From: Rhodoblastus sp.
Lineage (GTDB): Bacteria > Pseudomonadota > Alphaproteobacteria > Rhizobiales > Beijerinckiaceae
Assembly: GCF_019449565.1 (NCBI RefSeq)
Contig: NZ_JAGRPM010000011.1
Span: 62,001-126,000, forward strand
Direction of reading: 5' to 3'
Length of the DNA stretch: 64,000 nucleotides
Position numbers and translations under genes: made by a program. This document shows, one piece after another, positions 41,307-51,078 of this stretch. The notes under the pieces are model-generated. The model had not been told where the DNA came from and did not search any database. It saw only the letters and a program-made list of their open reading frames with translations. Position 1 is the first letter of the stretch. The number at the start of each line of letters is the position of its first letter.

Positions 41307-42896
41307 ATGTCCGACATCCGCGCCATCAAGCGTGCGCTGCTTTCCGTTTCCGACAAGACCGGCCTGATCGACTTCGCACGCGCGCTGAGCCAGCGCGGCG
41401 TCACGCTGATTTCCACCGGCGGCACGCGCAAGACCATCGCTGACGCCGGAATCGCGGTCGTCGACGTGTCCGACGTCACCGGCTTTCCCGAAATGATGGA
41501 TGGACGCGTCAAGACGCTGCATCCGAAAGTTCACGGCGGCCTGCTGGCGATCCGCGAAAACCCCGAACATGAAGCCGCCATGCTGGCCCATGGCATCGAG
41601 CCCATCGACCTCCTGGTCGTCAATCTCTATCCCTTCGAGGCAACGGTCGCCAAGGGCGCCGATTGGGACGAAGCCATCGAAAATATCGACATCGGCGGAC
41701 CCGCCATGATCCGCGCCGCGTCCAAGAACCATGAAGACGTCGCCGTTGTCGTCGATGTCGCGGATTATCAGGTCATCCTCGCCGCCATGGACGCGCATGG
41801 CGGCGGCTCGGACCTCGCCCTGCGCAAGAAGCTCGCGCAAAAGGCCTATGCGCGCACGGCGGCTTATGACGCGACGATTTCCAACTGGCTGGCGCGGGCG
41901 ATTGGCGCCGACTCCCCCGAATATCGCGCCGTGGGGGGCAAATTGTCCGAGCCGATGCGCTATGGCGAAAATCCGCACCAGAACGCGGGCTTCTATCTGA
42001 CAGGGGAAAACCGCCTCGGCGTCGCGTCGGCGCGCCAGTTGCAGGGCAAGCAGCTCTCCTACAATAATGTCAATGACACCGACGCCGCCTTCGAACTGGT
42101 CGCGGAATTCGACCCCGCCCGCACGGCGGCGGTGGCGATCATCAAGCATTCCAATCCCTGCGGCGTCGCCGAGGGCGCGACGCTGACGGAGGCCTATCTC
42201 CGCGCCCAGGCTTGCGACCCCGTCTCGGCCTTTGGCGGCATTGTCGCGCTGAACCGGAAGCTGGACGCCGCGGCGGCTTCGGAAATCGTCAAGATCTTCA
42301 CCGAAGTCATCATCGCGCCCGACGCTGATGAAGACGCCATTGCTTTGGTCGCGGGGAAGAAAAACCTGCGCCTTTTGCTCACCGGCGGACTTCCCGACCC
42401 GCGCGCGCCGGGGCTCGGCGTCCGTTCGGTCGCCGGCGGCCTGCTGTTCCAGTCGCGCGACAATGCCGTGGTCGACGACATGCCGCTGAAGGTCGTGACC
42501 AAGCGCGCGCCCACGGCGCAGGAACTGGCCGATCTCAAATTCGCTTTCCGCGTCGCAAAGCACGTCAAGTCCAACGCCATCGTCTACGCCAAGAACGGCG
42601 CGACGGTCGGCGTCGGCGCGGGCCAGATGAGCCGCGTCGATTCCTCGCGCATCGCGGCGTGGAAAGCCGCCGAGGCCGCCAAGGCCGCCGGCGCGGCCGA
42701 GAGCTGGGCCAAGGGCTCCGTGGTCGCCTCAGACGCCTTCTTCCCCTTCGCCGACGGCCTGCTCGCGGCGGCGGAAGCGGGCGCGACGGCTGTCATCCAG
42801 CCGGGCGGCTCAATGCGCGACGATGAAGTCATCAAGGCGGCCGACGAGGCCGGTCTGGCGATGGTGATGACGGGCTATCGCCATTTCCGCCACTAA
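41307..42896 (+). CDS. purH: Bifunctional AICAR transformylase/IMP cyclohydrolase
   Basis: PurH does the last two steps of IMP synthesis. The 529-residue protein has the N-terminal MGS-like IMP cyclohydrolase domain ([35 protein letters not shown]) and the C-terminal transformylase ([31 protein letters not shown]). The ATG at 41307 was chosen over an in-frame TTG at 41292. The 182-base leader was searched by eye for the ZTP riboswitch found upstream of some purH genes and no convincing copy was seen. Confidence 0.98.
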   Translation: MSDIRAIKRALLSVSDKTGLIDFARALSQRGVTLISTGGTRKTIADAGIAVVDVSDVTGFPEMMDGRVKTLHPKVHGGLLAIRENPEHEAAMLAHGIEPIDLLVVNLYPFEATVAKGADWDEAIENIDIGGPAMIRAASKNHEDVAVVVDVADYQVILAAMDAHGGGSDLALRKKLAQKAYARTAAYDATISNWLARAIGADSPEYRAVGGKLSEPMRYGENPHQNAGFYLTGENRLGVASARQLQGKQLSYNNVNDTDAAFELVAEFDPARTAAVAIIKHSNPCGVAEGATLTEAYLRAQACDPVSAFGGIVALNRKLDAAAASEIVKIFTEVIIAPDADEDAIALVAGKKNLRLLLTGGLPDPRAPGLGVRSVAGGLLFQSRDNAVVDDMPLKVVTKRAPTAQELADLKFAFRVAKHVKSNAIVYAKNGATVGVGAGQMSRVDSSRIAAWKAAEAAKAAGAAESWAKGSVVASDAFFPFADGLLAAAEAGATAVIQPGGSMRDDEVIKAADEAGLAMVMTGYRHFRH

Positions 42897-42901
42897 GTCA
42901 C

Positions 42902-42934
42902 AAAAAAGCGTCGGTGCCCGATTCGAGCGCCGAC
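42902..42934 (-). terminator. Terminator of the PfkB kinase gene (minus strand)
   Basis: On the minus strand GTCGGCGC pairs with GCACCGAC (one G-U) and is followed by GCTTTTTTG. It lies between the convergent purH and kinase genes. Confidence 0.7.
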
Positions 42935-42965
42935 AATCATGACCACCTTGAAATATTGAGCCGGA

Positions 42966-43994
42966 TCAGACGCCCTGCGGCGCCACGCCGTCGGCATGCA
43001 GATAGGCGCTCTGTTGGGCGAGGTGCGCGAGGTTGACCTCCGGACGCGCGCCGAAATGCTGGATGATCTCGCTCGCCGCCAGGGAGCCGAGACGCGCGCA
43101 AGCATCGAGCGCCTCGCCTCTCGTGTAGCCGGTCAGGAAGCCCGCCGCGAACAGATCGCCCGCCCCCGTGGTGTCGACGAGGCGATCGATCGGGGCGGCA
43201 GGAACCTCCCAGGTCTTCGCGCCCTTGATGACGACGGCGCCTTTCTCGGAGCGCGTGATAACGGCGAGCACGTTCTCCTGTCGCAAGGCCGCGACGGCGG
43301 TCGCGAAATCCGCCGTTTCATAGAGAGCGTGAAGCTCGGATTCATTGGCGAATAGAATATCGACGATCCCGTCGCGCATCAGCCGCAGGAATTCCTGCTG
43401 GTGGCGATCGACGCAGAACACGTCGGACAGCGTCAGCGCCACTTCGCGCTGGGCGGCATGTGCGATTCGCGAGGCCTCGACAAAAGCTTCTTTCGCCGCC
43501 GGCGGATCCCACAGATAGCCTTCGAGGTAAATGATCTTCGAGGCGGCGACAGCGGCGACGTCAAGATCGCCGCAGGTCAAATTCTGGCAGGCGCCGAGAA
43601 ATGTGTTCATCGTCCGCTGGCCATCCGGCGTGACGAGAACCAGGCAGCGCGCCGTGGAGGGGCCGTCGCTCGCCGGAGGCGTCGCGAAATGAACGCCCGC
43701 CGCCTTGATGTCATGTGCGAAGGCGCGCCCCGCCTCGTCCGCCGCGACCTTGCCGACGAAGACGCCTTTTCCGCCGAAGCTCGCCAGGCCCGCGATGGTG
43801 TTCGCCGCCGAACCGCCCGACACGATCGTCGTCGCGCCCATGGCGTCGTAGAGCCATTGCGCCTGCTGTTCGTCAACCAATTGCATCGCGCCCTTGCGAA
43901 GCTTGGCTTTGACGAGAAACTCCTCGTCGACGGGCGCGATGACGTCGACAATCGCATTGCCAAGGCCGAGGACGTCATATCGATGGGCGGTCAT
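42966..43994 (-). CDS. PfkB family (adenosine kinase-like) sugar kinase
   Basis: The 342-residue ribokinase-fold protein has the N-terminal DVLGLGNAIVDVI, the GGSAANTIAGLASFGG sugar-binding segment and the catalytic DTTGAGDLFAAGF motif near the C-terminus. Sequence features resemble the adenosine kinase branch, where it is usually annotated in this order, but sugar kinases of related branches share them. The gene is convergent with purH, the nucleotide link supporting adenosine as substrate. Confidence 0.85.
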   Translation of the reverse strand: MTAHRYDVLGLGNAIVDVIAPVDEEFLVKAKLRKGAMQLVDEQQAQWLYDAMGATTIVSGGSAANTIAGLASFGGKGVFVGKVAADEAGRAFAHDIKAAGVHFATPPASDGPSTARCLVLVTPDGQRTMNTFLGACQNLTCGDLDVAAVAASKIIYLEGYLWDPPAAKEAFVEASRIAHAAQREVALTLSDVFCVDRHQQEFLRLMRDGIVDILFANESELHALYETADFATAVAALRQENVLAVITRSEKGAVVIKGAKTWEVPAAPIDRLVDTTGAGDLFAAGFLTGYTRGEALDACARLGSLAASEIIQHFGARPEVNLAHLAQQSAYLHADGVAPQGV

Positions 43995-44059
43995 GAAGCA
44001 ACTCTCTCAGGAAACGTCAGCGTCTTGCCCCCGCATGGGAGCGGGGTCAAGCTCTTTCC

Positions 44060-44653
44060 TCAGCCGGGGGAGCGCCGCCGCAGGCGGACATAAAGGGCGC
44101 CCGACCCGCCATGCGGCCGCGCCGCCTCCTCGATTGAAAGCACGATCGCGCGCAGTTCCGGCGTCCTCAGCCAGTGGGGGGCATTACGGCGCAGCACGCC
44201 GCGTTCGCTGTCGTAACGCTCCGCATCGCCGGCTGGCGCGCCCTTGCCGGTGATGACCAGCACCAGCTTCGCCCCGTTTTCGGCGGAGCGCCAGAGGAAA
44301 TTGTTCAGCGCGCGATGCGCCTGCGCCTGGGTCAGGCCGTGCAGATCGATGACGTCGTCGACCTGCGCCTTGCCCGCCGACAGCCGGCGCTTCATCCGAC
44401 GCTCCAAAGGCGCCAATGGCGGCAGCGCCGGGGGCTTAGGCTTTTCGTCCGGCGCCCGGGGCGGGGTTCGAACCGGCGAAGCGACAGGCGGCGCGACCGG
44501 AGGTTCCGGAGCTGGCGGCGCCGGCTCCGGTTCGGAACGGATGCGATCCCTGGTTGTCTTGACGTCCGCGGTCGCGTGGCGCCAAAGCGCCAGTTCGTCG
44601 CGCGAAAGCCTGCGAATGCGCGGCGCGCGCTTGAACTCCCCGCCGCCTTTCAT
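44060..44653 (-). CDS. Smr/MutS2-domain protein
   Basis: The 197-residue protein has a proline-rich N-terminal part (about 30-75) and a C-terminal Smr domain with DVIDLHGLTQAQAHRALNNFL, VLVITGKG and RPHGGSGALYVRLRR. Smr domains are DNA/RNA nicking or binding modules. The ATG at 44651-44653 was chosen for its AGGGGA element; an upstream TTG overlapping the mltA stop as TTGA is an alternative that would couple it to mltA. It is the third gene of the tim44-like/mltA/smr operon. Confidence 0.88.
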   Translation of the reverse strand: MKGGGEFKRAPRIRRLSRDELALWRHATADVKTTRDRIRSEPEPAPPAPEPPVAPPVASPVRTPPRAPDEKPKPPALPPLAPLERRMKRRLSAGKAQVDDVIDLHGLTQAQAHRALNNFLWRSAENGAKLVLVITGKGAPAGDAERYDSERGVLRRNAPHWLRTPELRAIVLSIEEAARPHGGSGALYVRLRRRSPG

Positions 44654-44685
44654 CCTACGTTCCCCTGTCGCGCCGTTCTTTCCGG

Positions 44686-45888
44686 TCAATCAATGGGCAA
44701 GAGCAGGTAAAACCGCCCGTGATGACGAATTTCGGAGGCGCGTGCGCCCGGTGTGTCGCCCAGGCCGAAATAAACATCGGCCCTCGCCGGACCTACGATA
44801 GCCGAACCCGTATCCTGCGCAATCATGACCCGCTGGAATGGTTCCGACTCCGCGCTGCGCCATGGCATTCGGGCGTCGATGAAAAAGGGCAACCCATAGG
44901 GCCAGATCCGGGAGTCGATCGCTATCGAGCGAAGCGGCGTCAGCGCCACGCCGCTCCCGCCTTCCGGCTGCTCATCGGGCCGGGTGTCGAGACGCGCATC
45001 GAAAAAGACGAAGGATCGATTGAGGCGCAGCAGATCGTCGCCAGCTTCGCCGCGCGCCACGCCATGTTCCCTGATCCAGTCGGTCAGCCGGCGCATGGTC
45101 ATTTCGGCGGGCGTGGCGACGCCGCGCTGAACCAGCACCCGCGCCAGCGCCGTATAGGGCTGGCCATTGCGGCCAGCAAAACTGAGCCGGAGCACGCGGC
45201 CATCCTGGAGGCGGACGCGCGCCGAACCCTGCACCTGCGCGAGGAAAAGATCGACATTGTCCCGGAGGAAAACCTGAGTCTTGACGCCGGGGAGCTTTTC
45301 CAGCGCGCCGTCTTCGATGGCCCCGCGATCCGGATAAGGTGTCAGCGCGCCGTCCGGTCCCTTGCGCGCAGCTGTCAGATCGGCGAAAGCCCCGACCTTC
45401 TGCTGACGCGAAAGCGTGACCAGATCTGGCGGCAAGCCATAGGCCGGCGTCGCAAAGGCCTTGGTTCTGACGAGCGAACCGGGAATTTCCGGCTGAAAAT
45501 AGCCAGTGAAGAACGCGTCGGCCGTAGAATCGACCGCAACAAGATAGGTCCGGAAATGGCGAGTGAAGAAAGCGCGCGGGTCGGACGCCCCTTCGCCTTT
45601 GCGCGCCAAAGCGCAAACCTTCGCCTGCGCCGCCGGGCTGAAGCCCTGGATAAGCTTTTCACTCCGAACCGGCCTGTCGCAGGTTCTCGCGAAGACCTTC
45701 AGCGCCTCGTCAAGCCGGTCTTCGGAGAACCCCGGCAGGTCGCGGAAGGCGACGGGCGTCAAATGATATTGAAGCGTCTCGCCTCGCGACCCGACGGCGG
45801 TGAAGGCGCTGAGCAGGGCGGCGAGCGCAACGGCCGCAAAGTGGAGAGGCCCATGGCGACGACGCCTTGCCGGAAGCGATGAGCTCAT
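44686..45888 (-). CDS. mltA: Membrane-bound lytic murein transglycosylase A
   Basis: MltA cleaves peptidoglycan glycan strands. The 400-residue protein has an N-terminal hydrophobic segment (about 16-36), the MltA barrel (FFTGYFQPEIPGSLV, DRGAIEDGAL, VDLFLAQVQGSARVRLQDG) and the C-terminal 3D domain (VGPARADVYFGLGD, IAQDTGSAI with catalytic aspartate). No lipobox cysteine is visible, so it may be periplasmic or membrane-tethered by its signal anchor. Its ATG overlaps the tim44-like stop codon (ATGA). Confidence 0.94.
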   Translation of the reverse strand: MSSSLPARRRRHGPLHFAAVALAALLSAFTAVGSRGETLQYHLTPVAFRDLPGFSEDRLDEALKVFARTCDRPVRSEKLIQGFSPAAQAKVCALARKGEGASDPRAFFTRHFRTYLVAVDSTADAFFTGYFQPEIPGSLVRTKAFATPAYGLPPDLVTLSRQQKVGAFADLTAARKGPDGALTPYPDRGAIEDGALEKLPGVKTQVFLRDNVDLFLAQVQGSARVRLQDGRVLRLSFAGRNGQPYTALARVLVQRGVATPAEMTMRRLTDWIREHGVARGEAGDDLLRLNRSFVFFDARLDTRPDEQPEGGSGVALTPLRSIAIDSRIWPYGLPFFIDARMPWRSAESEPFQRVMIAQDTGSAIVGPARADVYFGLGDTPGARASEIRHHGRFYLLLPID

Positions 45889-46532
45889 TGCGTCGGCGAG
45901 GTCGCGACCAGCGTCCAGTTGGGAGCGCTTGCATCGTTCCGGCGGGCGAATGTCCAGATATCGATGATGCTCGATGTCTTGGCGGGATCGCCTTCGACCA
46001 CTTCGCCGGCGCGATCACGCGTCACAGTGATGAACTGGGCGTCGAAGCGCACGGAAATCCGACAGCCGACAGGATCCGAAGCCGCCTCGACGATCTTGAG
46101 GTCCTGAAATCCGACGAAGGTCGTTTCCAGCGTCTCGCCCTTGGCGGCGCGGTCCGCCAGCGCGGCCTTGAAGCTGCCAAAGACGTCGTCGCTGGTCAGC
46201 GACCGCAGGGTCGCCTCGTCGCCGGCGGAAAAAGCCTGAACCACAAGCTTATAGGCTTGGCTGGCCCCATCGAGAAAGGCGCGGGGCTCAAATCCCGGCT
46301 GGGCGCGCGAGACCTCATCGAGGCCGGACCAGACGGGGCTGCCGCGCTCCGCGAAATCTTTCCAGCGCAAGGCGTCGTCGATCGGGGCAGATTGCGGGGC
46401 GAAGGCGCTCGGGGAAGGCCCGGCGCCCGGCGGCTGCTCCATGCCCGTGCGCTCGCCGAGCACCGACCGCAACTTCCACAAGACGAACACTGCCAGCAGG
46501 GCAAAAATGACTGTGGCCGGATCCAACTGCAT
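45885..46532 (-). CDS. Tim44-like domain protein
   Basis: The 215-residue protein has one N-terminal transmembrane helix (about 5-22: PATVIFALLAVFVLWKL), a variable linker, and a C-terminal Tim44-like domain (about 75-215: LDGASQAYKLVVQAFSAGDEATLRSLTSDDVF). The bacterial homologue TimA is related to the mitochondrial import motor scaffold. The ATG at 46530-46532 puts the helix at the N-terminus. It heads the tim44-mltA-smr operon and is divergent from secB, a conserved arrangement in the order. Confidence 0.9.
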   Translation of the reverse strand: MQLDPATVIFALLAVFVLWKLRSVLGERTGMEQPPGAGPSPSAFAPQSAPIDDALRWKDFAERGSPVWSGLDEVSRAQPGFEPRAFLDGASQAYKLVVQAFSAGDEATLRSLTSDDVFGSFKAALADRAAKGETLETTFVGFQDLKIVEAASDPVGCRISVRFDAQFITVTRDRAGEVVEGDPAKTSSIIDIWTFARRNDASAPNWTLVATSPTQ

Positions 46533-46839
46533 CTGAGCTCCCGATTCAATTTTTCTCGCGGGCGGATCGCCGCGCGCGGGACTGAACATCCCGCCGATGG
46601 GTAGCATTGCCGCAAGGCGCCAGCAAGCGCCAGAGTCCGACGCGGAATTCCGGGCGAGCCAGAGCGTCGGCGATTGCGGACCTTGTTTTTTCCCGCCGTT
46701 TCGTGCTACCGGGCGGCAGGGTTGTCCGGCCGGATGCGGGCGTCTTGCGCTGAACTCGGGCTTTTCCGCCATCTCGGCCAAACCACACGAAGAAATGGCG
46801 GTCTGTCTCCGTCATTCCATGCTTTAGCGGGAGATTTTC

Positions 46840-47307
46840 ATGACGGATACCAACGGCGGACAGGCCAACGCCGCGCCGGCGCTCAACTGCCTGGTCCAAT
46901 ATTGCAAAGACCTTTCGTTCGAAAACCCCAACGCGCCGCGCTCGCTCGGCCCGCAGGAAGGGGGTCCGAACATCAATATTCAGGTCAATGTCAACGCCAA
47001 GCAGCTGGCCGAGCATGATTTCGAAGTCGAGCTTCTCCTCGAAGGCTCCGCGGGCGAGGGCGCCGATTTGCTCTTCAAGTTCGAACTGACCTATTCGGGC
47101 GTGTTCCGGCTCGTCAACATCCCGGCGGAACAGACCCATCCGGTCGTCATGATCGAATGCCCGCGCCTGCTTTTCCCCTTCGGCCGCCAGATCGTGGCTG
47201 ATTCGGTCCGCAACGGCGGCTTCCCGCCCCTGTATCTCGATCCGATCGATTTCGCCGCGCTCTATGCGCAGCGCATGCAGCAGGCCCAGGCCACGCAGCC
47301 GAACTGA
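46840..47307 (+). CDS. secB: Protein-export chaperone SecB
   Basis: SecB holds preproteins unfolded and hands them to SecA. The 155-residue protein matches the family: [86 protein letters not shown]. It is divergent from the Tim44-like operon and followed by a very strong terminator. Its ATG is preceded by GGGAGA. Confidence 0.97.
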   Translation: MTDTNGGQANAAPALNCLVQYCKDLSFENPNAPRSLGPQEGGPNINIQVNVNAKQLAEHDFEVELLLEGSAGEGADLLFKFELTYSGVFRLVNIPAEQTHPVVMIECPRLLFPFGRQIVADSVRNGGFPPLYLDPIDFAALYAQRMQQAQATQPN

Positions 47308-47352
47308 GGCCCTGAAGCGGGACTGTTCGTCGCAAGACGCAAAAATTTTAGG

Positions 47353-47380
47353 CGGGCCCTTCGCAAGAAGGGCCCGTTTT
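47353..47380 (+). terminator. Terminator of secB
   Basis: A perfect ten-base stem CGGGCCCTTC/GAAGGGCCCG with a GCAA tetraloop is followed by TTTTCG. An AAAAATTTTA tract precedes it, so it may also work on the minus strand. Confidence 0.95.
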
Positions 47381-47405
47381 CGTTTGTTCGACACCGGCCA
47401 GAACA

Positions 47406-47432
47406 CAAAAAAACCCCGCCGGATCGGCGGGG
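47406..47432 (-). terminator. Terminator of carD
   Basis: On the minus strand CCCCGCC pairs with GGCGGGG around a five-base loop, extended by AAA/TTT, and is followed by TTTTTTTG. It lies 25 bases beyond the carD stop codon and faces the secB terminator. Confidence 0.92.
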
Positions 47433-47456
47433 TTTGAATTCAGCTGCGAACAGGCT

Positions 47457-48128
47457 TCACGCGGCCTCGTCGACATCCGTCTCTTCGACGACAGCGGCTT
47501 CCTCACCCTTCGCCAGGCGGCGCGGGCCCTTCGAAAGCTGGCCTTCGATAAGCTTGAGCGATTCCGGGTCGCCAATTTTCTGCACGGCCGCGATTTCGCG
47601 GGCCATCCGGTCAAGCGCCGCTTCGTAAAGCTGGCGTTCGGAATAGGACTGCTCCGGCTGGACGTCCGAGCGATAGAGATCCCTCACGACCTCGGCGATC
47701 GCGACAAGGTCGCCCGAATTGATCTTGGCTTCATATTCTTGCGCGCGGCGCGACCACATGGTGCGCTTGATGCGCGCGCGGCCCATCAGGGTGTCGAGCG
47801 CCTTGCGGACGACATCGGCCTCGGCGAGCTTGCGCATGCCGACCGACGCCACCTTGGGGGTCGGAACCTTGAGAGTCATCTTGTCCTTGGCGAAGGAAAT
47901 GACATAAAGCTCTAGCTTGAAACCGGCGACTTCCTGCTCCTCGATCGCGACGATTTGGCCAACGCCATGGGCCGGATAGACGATGAATTCATTGGACTTG
48001 AAGCTGGCCTTGGGGCTGGCGACTTTGCTGGGGATTTTTGTCTGGGACACGGTAACTTTGCTCGGATCGGAGGAACGAGGGGCTAACGGAGCGGCATCGG
48101 CCGCCAGAGTTGATTTTTTCTGCGTCAC
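47457..48128 (-). CDS. carD: CarD family transcriptional regulator
   Basis: CarD proteins bind RNA polymerase beta (RID domain) and upstream DNA and stabilise open complexes, especially at rRNA promoters. The 223-residue protein has a lysine-rich, disordered N-terminus (about 1-45), the RID domain from FIVYPAHGVGQIVAIEEQEVAG, and the C-terminal DNA-binding region with KRTMWSRRAQEYEAKINSGD. The start is GTG at 48126-48128. In this order carD commonly lies next to fdxA, as it does here after a 563-base gap. Confidence 0.92.
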   Translation of the reverse strand: MTQKKSTLAADAAPLAPRSSDPSKVTVSQTKIPSKVASPKASFKSNEFIVYPAHGVGQIVAIEEQEVAGFKLELYVISFAKDKMTLKVPTPKVASVGMRKLAEADVVRKALDTLMGRARIKRTMWSRRAQEYEAKINSGDLVAIAEVVRDLYRSDVQPEQSYSERQLYEAALDRMAREIAAVQKIGDPESLKLIEGQLSKGPRRLAKGEEAAVVEETDVDEAA

Positions 48129-48165
48129 CTTGGTCCAATCACTGATGGTTCGAGGTCCACATTGA

Positions 48166-48215
48166 CAGCTGAATCGATTGAGGAGAAACCACGCCAGTCG
48201 ACTATTCAGCTGAAT
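48166..48215. promoter_or_regulatory. Paired CAGCTGAAT palindromic sites upstream of carD
   Basis: CAGCTGAAT occurs at 48166-48174 and again at 48207-48215, where it is part of the perfect 12-base palindrome ATTCAGCTGAAT (48204-48215). The CAGCTG cores are 41 bases apart, about four helical turns, and lie 38-84 bases upstream of the carD start codon. This looks like a two-site operator; the binding protein is unknown. Confidence 0.4.
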
Positions 48216-48691
48216 TCAGGCCATGACGAATGGTCGATCCCTCACGGCCGGCGCATTTGGGGAGCGCAAAACCCGCTATCTTGATGTCTGGAGCTTGTTT
48301 TCAGAACGCACCCTTAGCAGATCGCCCGCGCACTCCAGGGAGCGCGGCGCTATGGTCAACCCTCGGAAATGAAATCATGGAGAGATCATGACGTCGGGTC
48401 GCGTGAAACAACCTGCCGGGAGCCTCGCATTACCGCAAAACACCAATTTCCTGTCTACCGTGACCGGCGACCCGGAAATTTAATGGCCTGAGGTAAAAAC
48501 AGGCTCCGCGCCGGAGCGGGAGCCGCTGACAATGTCAAAAATTAAGCGAGCGTTGGGCCAGATTGTTCTGGTAAAGAGCAATATCACAAGTTAACGCGCG
48601 AATCAAAGATTAATTGATTCGTCGCGAGAACGGGCAGCTCGATGGTTAAGCGCGGCGGCCAAAATGAGAAGCGCCGATAAGGTGGGCGCCG
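48216..48691. other. Long gene-free stretch between carD and fdxA
   Basis: I see no convincing gene here. A micro-ORF of 31 codons (48388-48483) has an AGAGA element before its ATG but no recognisable product. A hairpin GGCTCC/GGAGCC lies at about 48502-48523. The A/T-rich part (48535-48620) includes AATCAA with TTGATT, a small inverted repeat that could belong to a promoter region or the 3' end of the fdxA transcript. A small RNA cannot be excluded. Confidence 0.4.
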
Positions 48692-49030
48692 TCAGTCGCC
48701 TTGGCCGGCGTTCTTGCTGAAATAGGCGTCAAACTTGCCTTCACGCCCGTCGAATTCTTTCGCTTCCGGAAGTGCGTCGCGCTTGATCGTGACATTCGGC
48801 CAAATCTGGGCGTATTCCGCGTTCAATCCGAGCCACTTTTCGAGATCCGGCTCGGTGTCGGGCTTGATCGCTTCGGCGGGGCATTCCGGTTCGCAAACGC
48901 CGCAGTCGATGCATTCGTCGGGGTGAATGACGAGCATGTTCTCGCCTTCATAGAAACAATCGACCGGGCAGACCTCGACGCAATCCATATATTTGCACTT
49001 GATGCAGTTTTCGACGACGACGTAGGTCAT
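48692..49030 (-). CDS. fdxA: 7Fe ferredoxin FdxA
   Basis: This 112-residue ferredoxin carries one [3Fe-4S] and one [4Fe-4S] cluster. Cysteines lie at C9, C12, C17, C21, C25, C40, C43, C46 and C50; C9/C17 with C50, and C21 with C40/C43/C46, give the usual ligand sets (C12 is not a cluster ligand in the Azotobacter type). The C-terminal segment [18 protein letters not shown] is the family's extension. It is a soluble low-potential electron carrier of unknown partner here. carD lies downstream on the same strand. Confidence 0.96.
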   Translation of the reverse strand: MTYVVVENCIKCKYMDCVEVCPVDCFYEGENMLVIHPDECIDCGVCEPECPAEAIKPDTEPDLEKWLGLNAEYAQIWPNVTIKRDALPEAKEFDGREGKFDAYFSKNAGQGD

Positions 49031-49157
49031 TTGCCTCTCCGCGCGCGGCCCGATGCTCGCGCGTTCAACCCGATGCGGTGGCTAGCTAACGCTTTTGGCG
49101 CGGCCATGCAAGTCATTAGCGGCGAGTCGCCCCAACACAAGCTCCTCCCGATGAAGA

Positions 49158-51029
49158 TCACGCGCCGACGGCGTCGCTGAACAATTCGGCGAGCTTTTCC
49201 GTCATGGCGCCGCCCAGTTCCTCAGCGTCGGTGATCGTGACCGCGCGGCGGTAATAGCGCGTGACGTCGTGACCGATGCCGATGGCGATCAGCTCGACCG
49301 GGGATCGCATTTCGATTTCCTCGATCTTCTGACGCAGATGACGCTCGAGATAGTGGCCGGGATTGACCGAGAGCGTCGAATCGTCGACCGGAGCGCCGTC
49401 CGAGATCATCATGAGAATCTTGCGCTGCTCCGGACGCCCCAGAAGCCTGCGATGCGCCCAATCGAGAGCCTCGCCGTCGATATTCTCCTTGAGCAGGCCT
49501 TCGCGCATCATCAGGCCAAGATTTTTCCGCGCGCGGCGCCAAGGCGCGTCAGCGGATTTATAAATGATATGGCGAAGATCGTTCAGCCGGCCCGGATTGA
49601 GCGGCTTGCCCGCCTGTAGCCAGGTCTCGCGCGACTGGCCGCCCTTCCAGGCGCGGGTCGTGAATCCCAGAATCTCCACCTTGACGCCGCAGCGCTCCAG
49701 CGTCCGCGCGAGAATGTCCGCGCAGGTCGCCGCCACGGTGATCGGTCGGCCGCGCATGGATCCGGAATTATCGATCAGCAGCGTGACGACGGTGTCGCGG
49801 AAATTCGAATCCTTCTCGCGCTTGAATGACAGCGGCGATTGCGGATCGACGACGACGCGAGACAGCCGCGCCGGGTCCAGCATGCCCTCTTCGAGGTCGA
49901 ATTCCCACGCCCGGTTCTGCTGCGCCATCAGCCGCCGCTGCAGCCGGTTCGCAAGCCGCGCGACCACGGCGGAGAGGTTCTGCAACTGCTTGTCGAGATA
50001 GGCGCGGAGACGATCAAGCTCCTCGGGGTCGCAGAGTTCCTCCGCGTGAACGATCTCGTCGAATTGCGGCGCAAATGCGCGATATTCATTGCCGGCGAAT
50101 GGCGCGGAATTGCTGGGCGGGCGATGGGCGGCCTCCGCCTCCTCTCCCTCGCCCGGATCGAGTTCGTCGGCCTCGTCGCCGGGCGGCCCCTCCTCGGTCT
50201 CCGTTTCTCCGTCGAGGATCTCGTCGGCGGCCTCCTCGGATCGCTCGGTTCTCTGGGCCTGCGAGGACTCGTCCTCCTGATCGCCGCCGGACTCCTCCGT
50301 CTGATCAGATTGCGGCTGATCGTCGGAGCCCTCGTCGTCTTCGTCCTGCTCCTCGGCGTCGCTTTGCTCGGCCATATCGAGATCGGAAAGGATTTTCCGC
50401 GTCAATTTCGCGAAAGCCTTCTGGTCCTCGATCGCGCCCGCCAGGCGCGTCAGATCAGCCTTGACGCGCGATTCGATCGTCTCGCGCCAAAGATCGACCA
50501 AATGTTCGGCGGCAGGCGGCGGCGGGGCTCCGGTCAGGACTTCGCGCGCCAGCAAGGCGAGCGCGTCTTCGATAGGCGCGTCCGCGCGCTGGCGAATCTC
50601 GGCATAGGCGCCGCGCTGGTAGCGATCTTCCAGCACCGCCGCAAGATTTTGCGAGACGCCGACCATGCGCCGCGCGCCAATGGCCTCGACCCGCGCCTGC
50701 TCCATCGCGTCGTAAATGGCGCGCCCCAAAGGCGCCTGCGGGGCGAATTTGCGATGAGTCTGAATATCGTGGCAGGCGATGCGCAAGGCGACCGCGTCGG
50801 CCTGGCCGCGCAGAATCGCCGCGTCGCGCGGCGTCATGCGGCGCGGCGGTTCGAACAGCCGGGCCTTGCCGCTATCCGCGCCGGCGATGACGCTCGCCTT
50901 TTCGGGGACGAAGGAAACCTCAAGCTCAGGCGCCCGCGCCATCGCCCGCAGGCAGGCAGAGACGGCGCGTTTTAAAGGCTCGTGCGGGCCTTCGCGCGGG
51001 GAGGAAGGTTTGACGTTCGACAGACTCAC
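49158..51029 (-). CDS. cobT: CobT, AAA+ chelatase von Willebrand-type subunit
   Basis: CobT with CobS forms the chaperone complex that drives CobN in aerobic cobalt insertion into hydrogenobyrinic acid a,c-diamide. The 623-residue protein has a CobT N-terminal domain (1-215), a highly acidic glutamate/aspartate-rich stretch (about 220-300) and a C-terminal vWA domain with the MIDAS motif [11 protein letters not shown]. The start is GTG at 51027-51029. It follows cobS after 49 bases. No cobN or other cob genes are in the window, which is usual for this DnaJ-cobS-cobT arrangement. Confidence 0.94.
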   Translation of the reverse strand: MSLSNVKPSSPREGPHEPLKRAVSACLRAMARAPELEVSFVPEKASVIAGADSGKARLFEPPRRMTPRDAAILRGQADAVALRIACHDIQTHRKFAPQAPLGRAIYDAMEQARVEAIGARRMVGVSQNLAAVLEDRYQRGAYAEIRQRADAPIEDALALLAREVLTGAPPPPAAEHLVDLWRETIESRVKADLTRLAGAIEDQKAFAKLTRKILSDLDMAEQSDAEEQDEDDEGSDDQPQSDQTEESGGDQEDESSQAQRTERSEEAADEILDGETETEEGPPGDEADELDPGEGEEAEAAHRPPSNSAPFAGNEYRAFAPQFDEIVHAEELCDPEELDRLRAYLDKQLQNLSAVVARLANRLQRRLMAQQNRAWEFDLEEGMLDPARLSRVVVDPQSPLSFKREKDSNFRDTVVTLLIDNSGSMRGRPITVAATCADILARTLERCGVKVEILGFTTRAWKGGQSRETWLQAGKPLNPGRLNDLRHIIYKSADAPWRRARKNLGLMMREGLLKENIDGEALDWAHRRLLGRPEQRKILMMISDGAPVDDSTLSVNPGHYLERHLRQKIEEIEMRSPVELIAIGIGHDVTRYYRRAVTITDAEELGGAMTEKLAELFSDAVGA

Positions 51030-51078
51030 GCGGCGGTTCCGATCCGGTTGCGCGCGGGATGCGAAAAGGCCGCCCCGC

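Noticed and set aside
48388..48483. A 31-codon micro-ORF with an AGAGA element upstream
   Set aside because: It is too short and shows no recognisable sequence; kept only as a possibility in the gap description.
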